DNA of 64,000 nt from positions 164,107 to 228,106 of the forward strand of contig NZ_CANMFI010000006.1 in the NCBI RefSeq assembly GCF_947497125.1, read 5' to 3'. The stretch comes from an uncultured Polaribacter sp. GTDB lineage: Bacteria; Bacteroidota; Bacteroidia; Flavobacteriales; Flavobacteriaceae. Every line of letters begins with the position of its first letter. Position 1 is the first letter of the stretch. Shown in pieces: positions 52,284-61,809 of this stretch. The notes beneath the pieces are model-generated. The model searched no databases and was not told where the DNA came from. It saw only the letters and a program-made list of their open reading frames with translations. Position numbers and translations under genes: made by a program.

Positions 52284-54686
52284 TTATTCTCCAAATAAAT
52301 GCAATTCTGTAAATTCTTTGTCTAAAGTAATTGTACTTGTCTCTTTATTAAAAGAATCTATGGATATTTCTACATTATCTAATTGTACAGAAGTTACTTG
52401 AAAAGGTAAATTATAAAACACAATTTTAAATTTAGTGTAATCTGCATTAAAATCTCCACGTTTGTGTTGTTGTAAAATAAATTCGTTGTTTTTACCCGTA
52501 GTTTTAAAGCTTCGCAAGCTAAATCTTCCTTTTTTATAATCATACCCATCATGTGCATCATCATATAATTTAGAGATTTCTTTACCATCTTTGTAATAAA
52601 CATCTAACGTAATTTCATCAAAATCTTTTTCACCAACATATTGTTGAACAGGGTATTTTGGAATGACAGCTCCTTCTTTGATAAAAATTGGCATGCTATC
52701 AATATCTGCATCTACCCAAACTTCTTTACCACCTTCTATCTGCTCATTAGTCCAGAAATTATACCATTTACCTCTAGGAATGTACATTCTTCTTCCTTTT
52801 GCGTTTGGTTCTTGAATAGGACATACTAATATTTTATTTCCATACACAAACTCATCACTTCGATAATGTGTTTGATGATCTTCTTGGTCATACAAAACCA
52901 AAGATTTTAAAATAGGTGTGCCGTCTGTAATGTATTCCCAGAAAGCGGTGTATAAATAAGGAAGTAGTTGGTATCTTAATTCTACAAACTTTCTTACAAT
53001 ATCTGTAATTTCATCTCCAAAGACCCAAGGCTCTTGGTCTCCGTGATCTCCGGAAGAATGTACTCTACAAAACGCATGAAAAACGCCTAATTGAATCCAT
53101 CTAGCAAATAATTCGCCTTGTGGTTGTTCTGCAAACCCACCAATATCAGAACCAGCAAAAGAAAATCCAGACATGGCCATTCTTTGCGCTTGGTTGTTGG
53201 CAATTGCCAAATGTTCCCAAGTTGCAACGTTGTCTCCCATCCAAGTAGACGTATATCTTTGCGCCCCAGAATAGGCAGATCTTGTAATTACAAAAGGTCT
53301 TTTTGGATAGGCATATTTTTTTAAACCATGGTACGTTGCACGTGCCATTTGAGTACCATAAATGTTATGTGCTTTTCTATGAGAGCATGGGTTGCCATCA
53401 TAATCGTGTCTAACATCATCCGGAAAAGATTTGTTTGGTACATCCATTACAGCAGGTTCATTCATGTCATTCCAAACACCTTTTACTCCAATTTCTTCTA
53501 TTAATTCTTTAAATAAGCCAGACCACCATTCTCTAACTTCTGGTTTTGTGTAATCAGGAAAATAACATTCTCCTGGCCATACCTTTCCTTTCATATAGGG
53601 GCCGTCTGCTCGTTTACAGAAATAGTCTTTGTCTAATGCTTCTTTAAAAACATTGTATTCTAAATCAATTTTAATTCCCGGGTCTATAATAACCACTGTT
53701 TTAAAACCATCATCTTCTAGCTCTTTTACCATTCTTTTAGGATCCGGAAAATGATTTTTATCCCAAGTAAAACATCTAAAACCATCCATATAATCGATGT
53801 CTAAATAAATAGCATCGCAAGGTATTTTTAAGTCTCTAAATGTATTTGTAACCGCTTTCACATTTGCTTCTGGGTAGTAACTCCATTTACATTGATGAAA
53901 TCCTAAAGCCCATAATGGCGGTAACGCATGTGGTTTTCCTGTTAAATCTGTATAGTTAGCAACTACATCTTCCATTTTAGGACCGTAGATAAAATAGTAA
54001 TTCATTTCGCCACCTTGCGCCCAGAAACTGGTTACATTTCTTCGTTCGTTTGCAAAATCGAAATGAGTTTTAAAGGTGTTGTCAAAGAAAATACCATACG
54101 CTTTATTGTCTTGCAATGCTGTGTAAAACGGAATTGCTTTGTAAATAGGGTCTGTGTTTTTACCAAAAGCATAAGAGTCTGTAGCCCAGTTTTCGAAGCG
54201 TTTTCCTTTTAAATTAACATCAACAGGTTTGTCTCCTAAGCCATAAAAACTTTCTGCCTTTTGGCAAGTTTTACTCATTTTCACAATGTCTCCACCAAAT
54301 TCATAACTTTCTTCCCAATGAAAACCAATTTCATCTTCATTAATTAACTTGTTGTCAATGGCATCATAAATTTTAACTTGCAAACTACTTCTTTCTACTG
54401 TGCAAATTAATTTTGAAGTTGTAATGGTATAATGAGTGTCGTTTTCAGAGATATTTAAAAAATTATAGCCTCTGCTAGCGTGTATTGTTACGCCATAAGA
54501 AAAGTCTTTTTCAAATTTACCTGTAGTACAATACCTAAAACGAATAACACTATCTCTAACAACGGTAAGTTGAAGTATTACATTGTTTTCGGTTGTAAAA
54601 TATAAGGTGTCTACATCTTTTTTGTAGCTTTTTATTTTTGAAGGAAAAAGATTTCCTTTTTGTTCTAATTCTGTATTAACAATCAT
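52284..54686 (-). CDS. Glycoside hydrolase family 31 alpha-glucosidase
   Basis: The 800-residue enzyme belongs to GH31. The nucleophile Asp is in GVWNDMNEPAVMD near residue 410. The acid/base region is at CRVHSSGDHGDQEPW near 500, and DAIYLDIDYMDGFRCFTWDK is the substrate pocket. No signal peptide is visible, so it is cytoplasmic. It is downstream of glgA-glgC-glgB on the same strand, so it probably trims malto-oligosaccharides from glycogen turnover. Alpha-xylosidase or other GH31 activities cannot be excluded by eye. Confidence 0.9.
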   Translation of the reverse strand: MIVNTELEQKGNLFPSKIKSYKKDVDTLYFTTENNVILQLTVVRDSVIRFRYCTTGKFEKDFSYGVTIHASRGYNFLNISENDTHYTITTSKLICTVERSSLQVKIYDAIDNKLINEDEIGFHWEESYEFGGDIVKMSKTCQKAESFYGLGDKPVDVNLKGKRFENWATDSYAFGKNTDPIYKAIPFYTALQDNKAYGIFFDNTFKTHFDFANERRNVTSFWAQGGEMNYYFIYGPKMEDVVANYTDLTGKPHALPPLWALGFHQCKWSYYPEANVKAVTNTFRDLKIPCDAIYLDIDYMDGFRCFTWDKNHFPDPKRMVKELEDDGFKTVVIIDPGIKIDLEYNVFKEALDKDYFCKRADGPYMKGKVWPGECYFPDYTKPEVREWWSGLFKELIEEIGVKGVWNDMNEPAVMDVPNKSFPDDVRHDYDGNPCSHRKAHNIYGTQMARATYHGLKKYAYPKRPFVITRSAYSGAQRYTSTWMGDNVATWEHLAIANNQAQRMAMSGFSFAGSDIGGFAEQPQGELFARWIQLGVFHAFCRVHSSGDHGDQEPWVFGDEITDIVRKFVELRYQLLPYLYTAFWEYITDGTPILKSLVLYDQEDHQTHYRSDEFVYGNKILVCPIQEPNAKGRRMYIPRGKWYNFWTNEQIEGGKEVWVDADIDSMPIFIKEGAVIPKYPVQQYVGEKDFDEITLDVYYKDGKEISKLYDDAHDGYDYKKGRFSLRSFKTTGKNNEFILQQHKRGDFNADYTKFKIVFYNLPFQVTSVQLDNVEISIDSFNKETSTITLDKEFTELHLFGE

Positions 54687-54946
54687 ATATAAACTGTTTA
54701 TTTAGGAGGTGTAAAAATCGTAAAAGTTTGTAGGTTACTATTCTGAAATCGCCTTTTTTTACGATAACGTATTCGTCTAACTTTAAACGAAATTATTCTT
54801 TATTTATTTAGAAACTAGTGCAATAGTGAGATATTTATTAAAAAAGCAGTACTATTTTTTATACTTCTAAAAATGCCCATTTTTATTACGGAGTATTAAA
54901 AAAAAACTTTCTTTATTACGAATTTAATACCGACATTAAATCTAGT
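54687..54946. other. Non-coding spacer between glgB and the GH31 gene
   Basis: This AT-rich stretch of 260 bases holds no gene, strong hairpin or recognised motif. It probably carries the promoter of the GH31 gene. Confidence 0.4.
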
Positions 54947-56848
54947 TTAACTGTATTTTAAAGCGATCATACCTAAAGGTGGAAGTTTTAATACTACCGA
55001 ATGTTCTCTTAGATTCCAATCTATTGTTTCAGAGACAACAGTCGTGTTTTTAAAATTGTCTGTTCCGTTGTATTGTATTTCATCGCTATTAAAAATTTCT
55101 TTTAAAGTACCATTTTTAGGCAAACCAATTCTATAAATTTCTCTTGGTATTGGCGTAAGGTTTAAAACAATAATAATATTTTCTGTTGCTGTTTTGCCTT
55201 TTCTAAGAAAGCTAATGACAGAGTTTTCATGATCTCCATGATCTATCCATTCAAAACCATCAGAAGAAAATTGTTTTTCATGCAAAGCAGGCTCTTTTTT
55301 GTATAATTTATTTAACTCTTTTACAATATTTTGAGCGCCTTTGTGTACATCATACTCAAGTAAATGCCAGTCTAAACTACTGTTAAAGTTCCATTCGCTC
55401 GTTTGCCCAAATTCATCTCCTTGAAACAATAACTTTGCACCCGGGTGTGTAAACATAAAGCAATATAGCAATCTAAGGTTTGCAAATTTTTGCCACTCAT
55501 CACCAGGCATTTTTTCTACAATAGATTTTTTACCATACACTACTTCATCATGAGAAAGAGGAAGCATAAAATTTTCTGTAAATGCATAGTTTAAACTAAA
55601 GGTTAATTCATTTTGATGGTGTTTTCTGTAAATTGGTTCTTTGGCAAAGTAGTCTAAAGTATCGTGCATCCAACCCATCATCCATTTCATGCCAAAACCT
55701 AATCCTCCAAGAAATACTGGGCTAGATACCATTGGGAAAGATGTAGATTCTTCTGCAATGGTTTGTACATCTGGAAAGTTTTTGTAAACCGCCTCGTTCA
55801 TTTCTTTTAAAAAAGAGATGACTTCTAAGTTTTCTCTTCCACCAAATTGATTTGGTTCCCATTCACCATCTTTTCTAGAATAATCTAAAAACAACATCGA
55901 TGCCACAGCATCAACTCTTAGGCCGTCTGCATGGTATTCTTGTAGCCAAAAGATGGCATTGCTTATTAAAAAAGATTTTACCTCATTTCTTCCATAATTA
56001 AAGATTAAGCTTTTCCAATCTTGATGGTATCCTTTTCTTGGATCTGGATGTTCATAAAGGCAAGAACCATCAAAATTCCCCAATCCGTGGGCATCAGAAG
56101 GAAAATGAGAAGGTACCCAATCTAAGAGAACTCCGATGTTATTTTCATGAAATTTATCCACTAAAAATTTAAACTCATCAGGATATCCAAAACGAGCCGT
56201 AGGTGCAAAATAACCGGTTAATTGATAACCCCAACTTGGGTCATATGGGTATTCCATAATTGGCATAAACTCTACATGCGTAAAATTCATTTCTTTTACA
56301 TAGGTTACTAGATCGTCTGCCAATTCTACATAACTTAAAAACCTATTTTCTTCTAATTGTTTTTTCCAAGAACCTAAATGAACTTCATACACAGAAAAAG
56401 GCGCCTCTAAAGAGTTGTGCTTTTTTCTGTTTTTCATCCAATTTTTGTCTTTCCAACCATAGTTGTCCTCCCAAACAACAGAGGCCGTTTTTGGCGGATG
56501 CTCAGCCCTTCTTGCATACGGATCTGCTTTTTCTTCGCTACCTGTACTACTTGTAATTTTGTATTTATATAGGTTTCCTTTATTCACAAAAGGAATAAAA
56601 CCTTCCCAAATACCGCTAGAATCCCATCTTACATTTAACAAGTGTTGTGTTGTATTCCAATAATTAAAATCTCCTATAACAGCTACTTTTTGTGCGTTAG
56701 GAGCCCAAACAGCAAAATATGTACCCAGTATGCCATCTTTGGTTATTATATGAGCACCAAATTTTTCGAATAATTTATAATGTTTACCAGCCTTAAAAAG
56801 ACTGATGTCAAAATCTGAAAAGAGACTGTGTGCTATAACTTTAGACAT
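54947..56848 (-). CDS. glgB: 1,4-alpha-glucan branching enzyme (GH13)
   Basis: The 633-residue enzyme forms alpha-1,6 branches in glycogen. A starch-binding N-domain (YFAVWAPNAQKVAVIGDFNY) is followed by the GH13 barrel with DWVPSHFP, DGLRVDAVASM (nucleophile Asp near residue 308), TIAEESTSFP (acid/base Glu) and LPLSHDEVVYGK. The length is slightly below E. coli GlgB (728), lacking part of the N-terminus, as in other short GlgB proteins. It is third in glgA-glgC-glgB, 24 bases after glgC. Confidence 0.95.
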   Translation of the reverse strand: MSKVIAHSLFSDFDISLFKAGKHYKLFEKFGAHIITKDGILGTYFAVWAPNAQKVAVIGDFNYWNTTQHLLNVRWDSSGIWEGFIPFVNKGNLYKYKITSSTGSEEKADPYARRAEHPPKTASVVWEDNYGWKDKNWMKNRKKHNSLEAPFSVYEVHLGSWKKQLEENRFLSYVELADDLVTYVKEMNFTHVEFMPIMEYPYDPSWGYQLTGYFAPTARFGYPDEFKFLVDKFHENNIGVLLDWVPSHFPSDAHGLGNFDGSCLYEHPDPRKGYHQDWKSLIFNYGRNEVKSFLISNAIFWLQEYHADGLRVDAVASMLFLDYSRKDGEWEPNQFGGRENLEVISFLKEMNEAVYKNFPDVQTIAEESTSFPMVSSPVFLGGLGFGMKWMMGWMHDTLDYFAKEPIYRKHHQNELTFSLNYAFTENFMLPLSHDEVVYGKKSIVEKMPGDEWQKFANLRLLYCFMFTHPGAKLLFQGDEFGQTSEWNFNSSLDWHLLEYDVHKGAQNIVKELNKLYKKEPALHEKQFSSDGFEWIDHGDHENSVISFLRKGKTATENIIIVLNLTPIPREIYRIGLPKNGTLKEIFNSDEIQYNGTDNFKNTTVVSETIDWNLREHSVVLKLPPLGMIALKYS

Positions 56849-56872
56849 GTTTTTTGTTTAGATTGATGTGTT

Positions 56873-58135
56873 TTAAATACGAGTTCCTTTTGGAATAGTA
56901 GCACCTTTTTTAATAATAACAATACCTTCTTTTACTTGGTATGTATCTGTTTCTATATTTTTTAAATGCATACCACCGTTAATGACAGTGCCATCACCAA
57001 TTCTACAATTTTTATCGATGATGCAGTTGTTTATAGTACAATTGTCTCCAATACCAACTAGGTTTTCTATCTTTTTATTTTGAATGTCTTCTAAAGATTC
57101 GTAAAAATCATTACCCATCATATAGGTGTTGGTTACCACACTATTTTTACCAATTCTAGAACGAATACCAATGACAGATTTTTCTATTTTTTCGGCATTA
57201 ATAATACAGCCATCTGCAATAATGGTTTTATTTAAAGTAGTATTTGCAATTTTAGAGGTTGGTAAAATACGGGCTCTAGTATACACACGATTTTCATCAT
57301 ATAAATTAAATTTAGGCAGTTCATCTGTCAGTCCTATATTTGCTTCAAAGAAAGAATCTATGTTACCGATGTCTGTCCAATAACCTTCGTAAGGATAACT
57401 CATGGTTTTATGTTTGCCAATAGCTTGTGGTATAATTTCTTTACCAAAATCTATTGTGTCAGGATTGCTCATCAACTCTACCAATAAATCTCTATTAAAA
57501 ATGTAAATTCCCATAGAGGCAAGGTAATTTCTGTCAGCATTTTTCATTTCTTGGCTTACATTGGATGTCCAATCTGGTAATAATTCTTTTTTAGGTTTTT
57601 CTATAAAAGAAGTAATGGTATTGTTTTTATCAGTTTTTAAAATACCAAAAGAGGTAGCATCTTTTGCATTCACTGGATAGGTGGCTATCGAAATTTTGGC
57701 GCCACTTTGTTCGTGTTTCGAGATCATGTCATTAAAATCCATATTGTACAACTGGTCTCCAGACAATATAAGTGCATATTCAAAATCATGTTGTAAAAAA
57801 TGATGCATGCTTTGCCTTACAGCATCTGCTGTTCCTTGAAACCATTTGTCACTTTTCATGGTTTGTTCTGCAGCCAAAACATCTACAAAAGCAGCGCTAA
57901 AAAAACTAAAATGATATGTGTTTTTGATATGTTTATTTAAAGAAGCAGAGTTGAATTGCGTTAACACATACATTCTTTTAATATCAGAATTGATACAATT
58001 AGAAATAGGAATGTCTACCAATCGATATTTACCGGCAATTGGCACCGCAGGTTTAGACCTATCTGCGGTTAAAGGATACAATCTAGAACCTTGTCCGCCA
58101 CCTAAAATAATACCAAGCACTTTGTCATTTATCAT
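56873..58135 (-). CDS. glgC: Glucose-1-phosphate adenylyltransferase
   Basis: The 420-residue enzyme makes ADP-glucose, the glycogen precursor. The N-terminal nucleotidyltransferase motif is GIILGGGQGSRLYPLTADRS, followed by KPAVPIAGKYRLVDIPISNC; the substrate motif is SFIEKPKK. A C-terminal left-handed beta-helix carries the allosteric interface. The start lies 2 bases after the glgA stop, so the two are translationally linked. Confidence 0.95.
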   Translation of the reverse strand: MINDKVLGIILGGGQGSRLYPLTADRSKPAVPIAGKYRLVDIPISNCINSDIKRMYVLTQFNSASLNKHIKNTYHFSFFSAAFVDVLAAEQTMKSDKWFQGTADAVRQSMHHFLQHDFEYALILSGDQLYNMDFNDMISKHEQSGAKISIATYPVNAKDATSFGILKTDKNNTITSFIEKPKKELLPDWTSNVSQEMKNADRNYLASMGIYIFNRDLLVELMSNPDTIDFGKEIIPQAIGKHKTMSYPYEGYWTDIGNIDSFFEANIGLTDELPKFNLYDENRVYTRARILPTSKIANTTLNKTIIADGCIINAEKIEKSVIGIRSRIGKNSVVTNTYMMGNDFYESLEDIQNKKIENLVGIGDNCTINNCIIDKNCRIGDGTVINGGMHLKNIETDTYQVKEGIVIIKKGATIPKGTRI

Positions 58136-58137
58136 AA

Positions 58138-59535
58138 TTATTTTTTTAAAGATTTATATAAGTTAACGTATGTTTTGGCAGAATTGTTCCAAGAATTATC
58201 AATTGCCATTATGGTTTTTAAATTGCTTCTAAATTTTTTAGTTTCCGAATAAAATTCTGAAGCTCTTCGTATTGCTGCGTTTACATTAGCTGTGGTTACC
58301 CCATCATGTAACAAGCCAAAACCGTTATTATCAATATCAATTATGGTGTCTTTTAACCCTCCAATAGCGTTTACGATGGGTACTGTTCCGTAGCGAAGTG
58401 CATACATTTGGTTTAATCCACAAGGTTCTACACGAGATGGCATCAACAGAAAATCTGAACCTGCATATATTTTATGCGCTAAATCTTCATTGTAACCAAT
58501 ATAGGTGTTAAAGTTAGGGTCTTTAATTGAGGTTATTTCTTTTTCTGTATCTGGATTTCCAGAACCTAATAGAAGGATAGAGATGTCTTTGTGTGAAAGT
58601 GCTTCTTTAAAAATTTCTGCGAATAAATCTGCACCCTTTTCACCAACCAATCTACCAATAAAGGTGTAGAGTGGTTTTTTTACATCTAAATTAAATTTAT
58701 TGCAAAGCCATTTTTTATGTTCTTTTTTACCAGAAATTACGGTTGTAGAACTGTAGTTTTTCAAGAGTCTTTTATCGGTTTCCGGATCCCAAACTGCGGT
58801 ATCAATACCATTAAGAATTCCTACACATTTTGCGCTTTCATGAAGTAGTAAATTTTCTAGACCGTTTGCATTTTGTTTTAACTCTATCATGTATGATGGC
58901 GAGACAGTAGTTACTCTCCAGGCACATTTTATGGCAGCTGCAAGTGGGTTCACTGTATTGTCCCAGTCTAACAAACCAACATCTTCAAAATTAAATGGAG
59001 GTAGTAAATTTACTTTATCATGAGAAAACCAACCTTGGTATTGTGCATTGTGTATGGTTAAGACAGTAGGTATATTGCTTAAAGGTTTGTATTTGTAGCA
59101 CCTAGAAACCATAAAAGGAATTAAGCCTGTATGGTAATCGTGCAGATGTAAAATATCTGGGTATTCATGACCACTTAGTATCCAATCTAGCGTTGCAATT
59201 TGAAACGCTAAAAAACGATCCGTATCGTCATTTGTATATACATTTTCTGTAAATAGGAGTTCTTTAATATCTACACAGTACAATTCAAACCCCAAAGAAC
59301 TGTCAACCAATTTAAGTATGTTAAATTGAAAATATTGATGCCCAAGAGCAATGGTGTTTTTATAAACCTCAGTAAAGGTATGCTGCTTGGTAAACCTGTT
59401 GTTGTAAAAAGGCATTACAACACTACTCGTAGTTTTTAAGTTGTTTTGGTATTTCGGCAAAGCGCCAACAACGTCTGCCAAACCTCCAACTTTTGCAATA
59501 GGAAAACATTCTGCACTTATATGTAATACTTTCAA
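58138..59535 (-). CDS. glgA: Glycogen synthase (ADP-glucose type, GT5)
   Basis: The 465-residue glycosyltransferase extends alpha-1,4 glucan from ADP-glucose. It starts KVLHISAECFPIAKVGGLAD, where Lys15 of KxGGL binds ADP-glucose. The C-terminal GT-B part has FIGRLVGEKGADLF and SRVEPCGLNQMYALRYGTVP. It begins at TTG (59535); no in-frame ATG precedes it. It is first in the glg operon, and a rare start could lower its translation. Confidence 0.92.
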   Translation of the reverse strand: MKVLHISAECFPIAKVGGLADVVGALPKYQNNLKTTSSVVMPFYNNRFTKQHTFTEVYKNTIALGHQYFQFNILKLVDSSLGFELYCVDIKELLFTENVYTNDDTDRFLAFQIATLDWILSGHEYPDILHLHDYHTGLIPFMVSRCYKYKPLSNIPTVLTIHNAQYQGWFSHDKVNLLPPFNFEDVGLLDWDNTVNPLAAAIKCAWRVTTVSPSYMIELKQNANGLENLLLHESAKCVGILNGIDTAVWDPETDKRLLKNYSSTTVISGKKEHKKWLCNKFNLDVKKPLYTFIGRLVGEKGADLFAEIFKEALSHKDISILLLGSGNPDTEKEITSIKDPNFNTYIGYNEDLAHKIYAGSDFLLMPSRVEPCGLNQMYALRYGTVPIVNAIGGLKDTIIDIDNNGFGLLHDGVTTANVNAAIRRASEFYSETKKFRSNLKTIMAIDNSWNNSAKTYVNLYKSLKK

Positions 59536-59718
59536 AAGAATAAAATGAATTGATTAGTATCTCAATTTACAAAATATTTTTGAAGTTGAACGGTACTTTT
59601 TTGGAATTGCTACTTAATTAGTAATATCTAAAAATGATTAAAGATTATGTATCTAATTAAAATAATTGAGGTCTTTAATTATGAATTCCTTTTCTTATTG
59701 ATTTTATTTTATAAAAAT

Positions 59719-59746
59719 AAAGCCCAAAAATATTTTTTTGGGCTTT
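59719..59746 (-). terminator. Terminator of the rplT-side operon
   Basis: AAAGCCCAAAAA and TTTTTGGGCTTT pair across a four-base loop, with T-rich sequence on the minus side. It closes the membrane-protein gene before the glg cluster. Confidence 0.8.
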
Positions 59747-59757
59747 AAGTTTTTACT

Positions 59758-60339
59758 TTATTTTTGATGTTTCATAATCTCATCTTGAAGTTGCCTTCTC
59801 AGTTTTTGCTCTCTTTCTAACCCTTTTTTTCTACTTTCTTCATATTCTTCATTAACTGCAGACAAATCATTTTGAGCCTTTTTTGTTAAAATATTACTTC
59901 TAAGATATTTAAACACAAAGTAGCTCATGCCCGCAATTAAGATAATAACAAGTATCCACATTAAAAAATTATAGGCTAGTTTGCTAAGGGGGATTCCAAA
60001 AAACGAAATTGTATTTTCTTTTTTAATAGCAGTTTCTAAGGCTTTCTTTGTTTCATTTAAATCGTCCTTAAGTGCTGTTTCAGTATTATTAGCTGTAACT
60101 AATAAAAGTTCCTTTTTAGCGATAGTAGCCTCTAATCGCTCTAAGCTATCTAAAATATTGGCCTTTAATTTGTTAAATTTATCTTTACTGATTACTTTAT
60201 AAGTCTGGTAACTAGAAGATTTTTTGTAAATCTCATCAAACTGATTTTCTATTGTATTTACAGGTTCCAAAGTTTCTTGTGAGAAAAAAGTAGCAGTGGT
60301 TAATAAAAGTAGTAAAGTAATTAAAGGAGCTCTCATCAT
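59758..60339 (-). CDS. Exported coiled-coil membrane protein of unknown function
   Basis: The 193-residue protein has a signal peptide (MMRAPLITLLLLLTTATFFS, Q next). A periplasmic helical coiled coil (about 25-105) contains KLKANILDSLERLEATIAKK. One membrane helix is FLMWILVIILIAGMSYFVFK (about 124-143), followed by a charged cytoplasmic coil ending EREQKLRRQLQDEIMKHQK. From memory, similar flavobacterial proteins are sometimes labelled tRNA (guanine-N1)-methyltransferase, but no methyltransferase motif is present. It follows rplT and its terminator. Function unknown. Confidence 0.75.
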   Translation of the reverse strand: MMRAPLITLLLLLTTATFFSQETLEPVNTIENQFDEIYKKSSSYQTYKVISKDKFNKLKANILDSLERLEATIAKKELLLVTANNTETALKDDLNETKKALETAIKKENTISFFGIPLSKLAYNFLMWILVIILIAGMSYFVFKYLRSNILTKKAQNDLSAVNEEYEESRKKGLEREQKLRRQLQDEIMKHQK

Positions 60340-60365
60340 TTATTTTTTATGACGTGTAAATTAAT

Positions 60366-60399
60366 AAAAAAAACCCAAACTAAAAAGTTTGGGTTTTTT
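60366..60399 (-). terminator. Terminator after rplT
   Basis: AAACCCAAAC and GTTTGGGTTT pair around six bases, with A/T runs that give a U-tract on the minus strand. It ends the thrS-infC-rpmI-rplT unit. Confidence 0.85.
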
Positions 60400-60419
60400 A
60401 AATAAGCAAGTATTGTTAA

Positions 60420-60764
60420 TTATTTTATTTTCTCTACAACTGCCTTAAAAGCTTCTGGGTTGTTAACCGCTAAATCTGCTAAAACCTTACGGTTTAATTC
60501 GATATTGTTGGTTTTTACTTTCCCCATAAACTGAGAATAAGACATTCCGTGTAAACGAGCTGCAGCGTTAATACGTACAATCCATAAAGAACGAAAGTTT
60601 CTTTTGTTATTTTTACGGTCTCTATATGCATAAAGCATACCTTTTTCAACCGCATTTTTTGCTACTGTGTAAACGTTTTTTCTACGTCCGAAGTAACCTT
60701 TTGCTGCCTTCAAGATTTTTTTTCTTCTTTTTCTTGAGGCTACTGAATTTACTGATCTTGGCAT
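60420..60764 (-). CDS. rplT: Ribosomal protein L20
   Basis: The 114-residue bL20 begins [20 protein letters not shown] and contains the basic N-terminal extension and [19 protein letters not shown] typical of the family. It binds 23S rRNA early in 50S assembly. It follows rpmI in the conserved infC-rpmI-rplT order. Confidence 0.97.
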   Translation of the reverse strand: MPRSVNSVASRKRRKKILKAAKGYFGRRKNVYTVAKNAVEKGMLYAYRDRKNNKRNFRSLWIVRINAAARLHGMSYSQFMGKVKTNNIELNRKVLADLAVNNPEAFKAVVEKIK

Positions 60765-60857
60765 AATTTCAATGTTTTTTGTAGTAGGCGATTCGTTTAA
60801 GAATACTTTTTATTTTTGCCTAACTCCATGGTTAATAATTAAATTCCCTTATTAAAC

Positions 60858-61055
60858 TTACTTTAAGTTTAATTGTTGTTTAATGTTAGACTCATCAGAC
60901 TTATGTACTAAACCATCATGAGTTAACTTTAATTTACGTTTTTTAGACTTCTTTGTTAAGATGTGACTTTTAAACGCGTGCTTTCTTTTGATTTTTCCAG
61001 TACCAGTAACTTTAAATCGTTTTTTGGCGCTAGATTTTGTTTTCATTTTAGGCAT
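60858..61055 (-). CDS. rpmI: Ribosomal protein L35
   Basis: The 65-residue bL35 is very basic ([20 protein letters not shown], then [17 protein letters not shown]). Its length and order between infC and rplT are standard. The 125-base gap to infC has no strong hairpin. Confidence 0.97.
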   Translation of the reverse strand: MPKMKTKSSAKKRFKVTGTGKIKRKHAFKSHILTKKSKKRKLKLTHDGLVHKSDESNIKQQLNLK

Positions 61056-61180
61056 CTCTCCTTCGTTTTTATCTTGCTTATTATTGTGAGTTAAAAAGTA
61101 TAAAAGTTTATAATGTGTTTTAAAGTAGTGTATAAACTAGACTTTTAAACCTGAAGAACTTTTAAACCTTAAAACGTTTA

Positions 61181-61741
61181 TTACTTTACTTTTTTAGGGG
61201 CAATAAACATAATCATACGTTTACCCTCTAATTTTGGTAATTGTTCTACTTTACCATACTCTTCTAGTTCTTGGGCTAATTTTAATAATAAAATTTGTCC
61301 TTGTTCTTTAAAGATGATAGAACGTCCTTTAAAGAATACAAAAGCTTTTAATTTAGCTCCTTCTTGTAAAAACTTTACAGCATGCTTCTTTTTAAATTCG
61401 TAATCGTGCTCATCTGTTTGAGGTCCGAAACGTATCTCTTTAATCGTTACTTTGGTAGCTTTCGATTTTAAAGATTTTTCTCTTTTCTTTTGTTCATACA
61501 AGAACTTCTTGTAATCAATAATTTTACAAACAGGTGGTTTTGCTTTTGGTGAAATTTCTACTAAATCCAATTCCTGCTCTTTGGCCAATTCTTTAGCTTT
61601 TTCTAAAGGATATACACCAACTTCTATATTTTCGCCCACAAGACGAACTTCGTCAACATATTTTATTTTTTCATTAATCCTATGCTGATCTTCTTTGATT
61701 ACTCTTAACGGTCTTCTCGACCTGCTTCTACGAATTGCTAT
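61181..61741 (-). CDS. infC: Translation initiation factor IF-3, starting at a rare ATA codon
   Basis: The 186-residue IF-3 is complete only if translation starts at ATA (61741). The N-terminal residues would be (M)[19 protein letters not shown], then [14 protein letters not shown]. An in-frame GTG at 61639 would remove 34 residues of the conserved N-domain. The rest includes [40 protein letters not shown] and the C-terminal [17 protein letters not shown]-3 checks start codons, and E. coli infC uses rare AUU for self-control, so an ATA start here suggests the same feedback. It is second after thrS. Confidence 0.9.
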   Translation of the reverse strand: MAIRRSRSRRPLRVIKEDQHRINEKIKYVDEVRLVGENIEVGVYPLEKAKELAKEQELDLVEISPKAKPPVCKIIDYKKFLYEQKKREKSLKSKATKVTIKEIRFGPQTDEHDYEFKKKHAVKFLQEGAKLKAFVFFKGRSIIFKEQGQILLLKLAQELEEYGKVEQLPKLEGKRMIMFIAPKKVK

Positions 61742-61809
61742 GACGTGTAAATTTAAAAATTAATGTTTCGCTGTTTTTCAGCGACCTATCTATTATTTGT
61801 CAAAATTAA

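Noticed and set aside
59758..60339. Annotation as tRNA (guanine-N1)-methyltransferase
   Set aside because: The protein is a signal peptide, coiled coil and one membrane helix; no SPOUT or SAM-binding motif is present.
61181..61639. Short IF-3 starting at GTG (61639)
   Set aside because: This removes the conserved N-terminal segment that is encoded in frame back to ATA at 61741.
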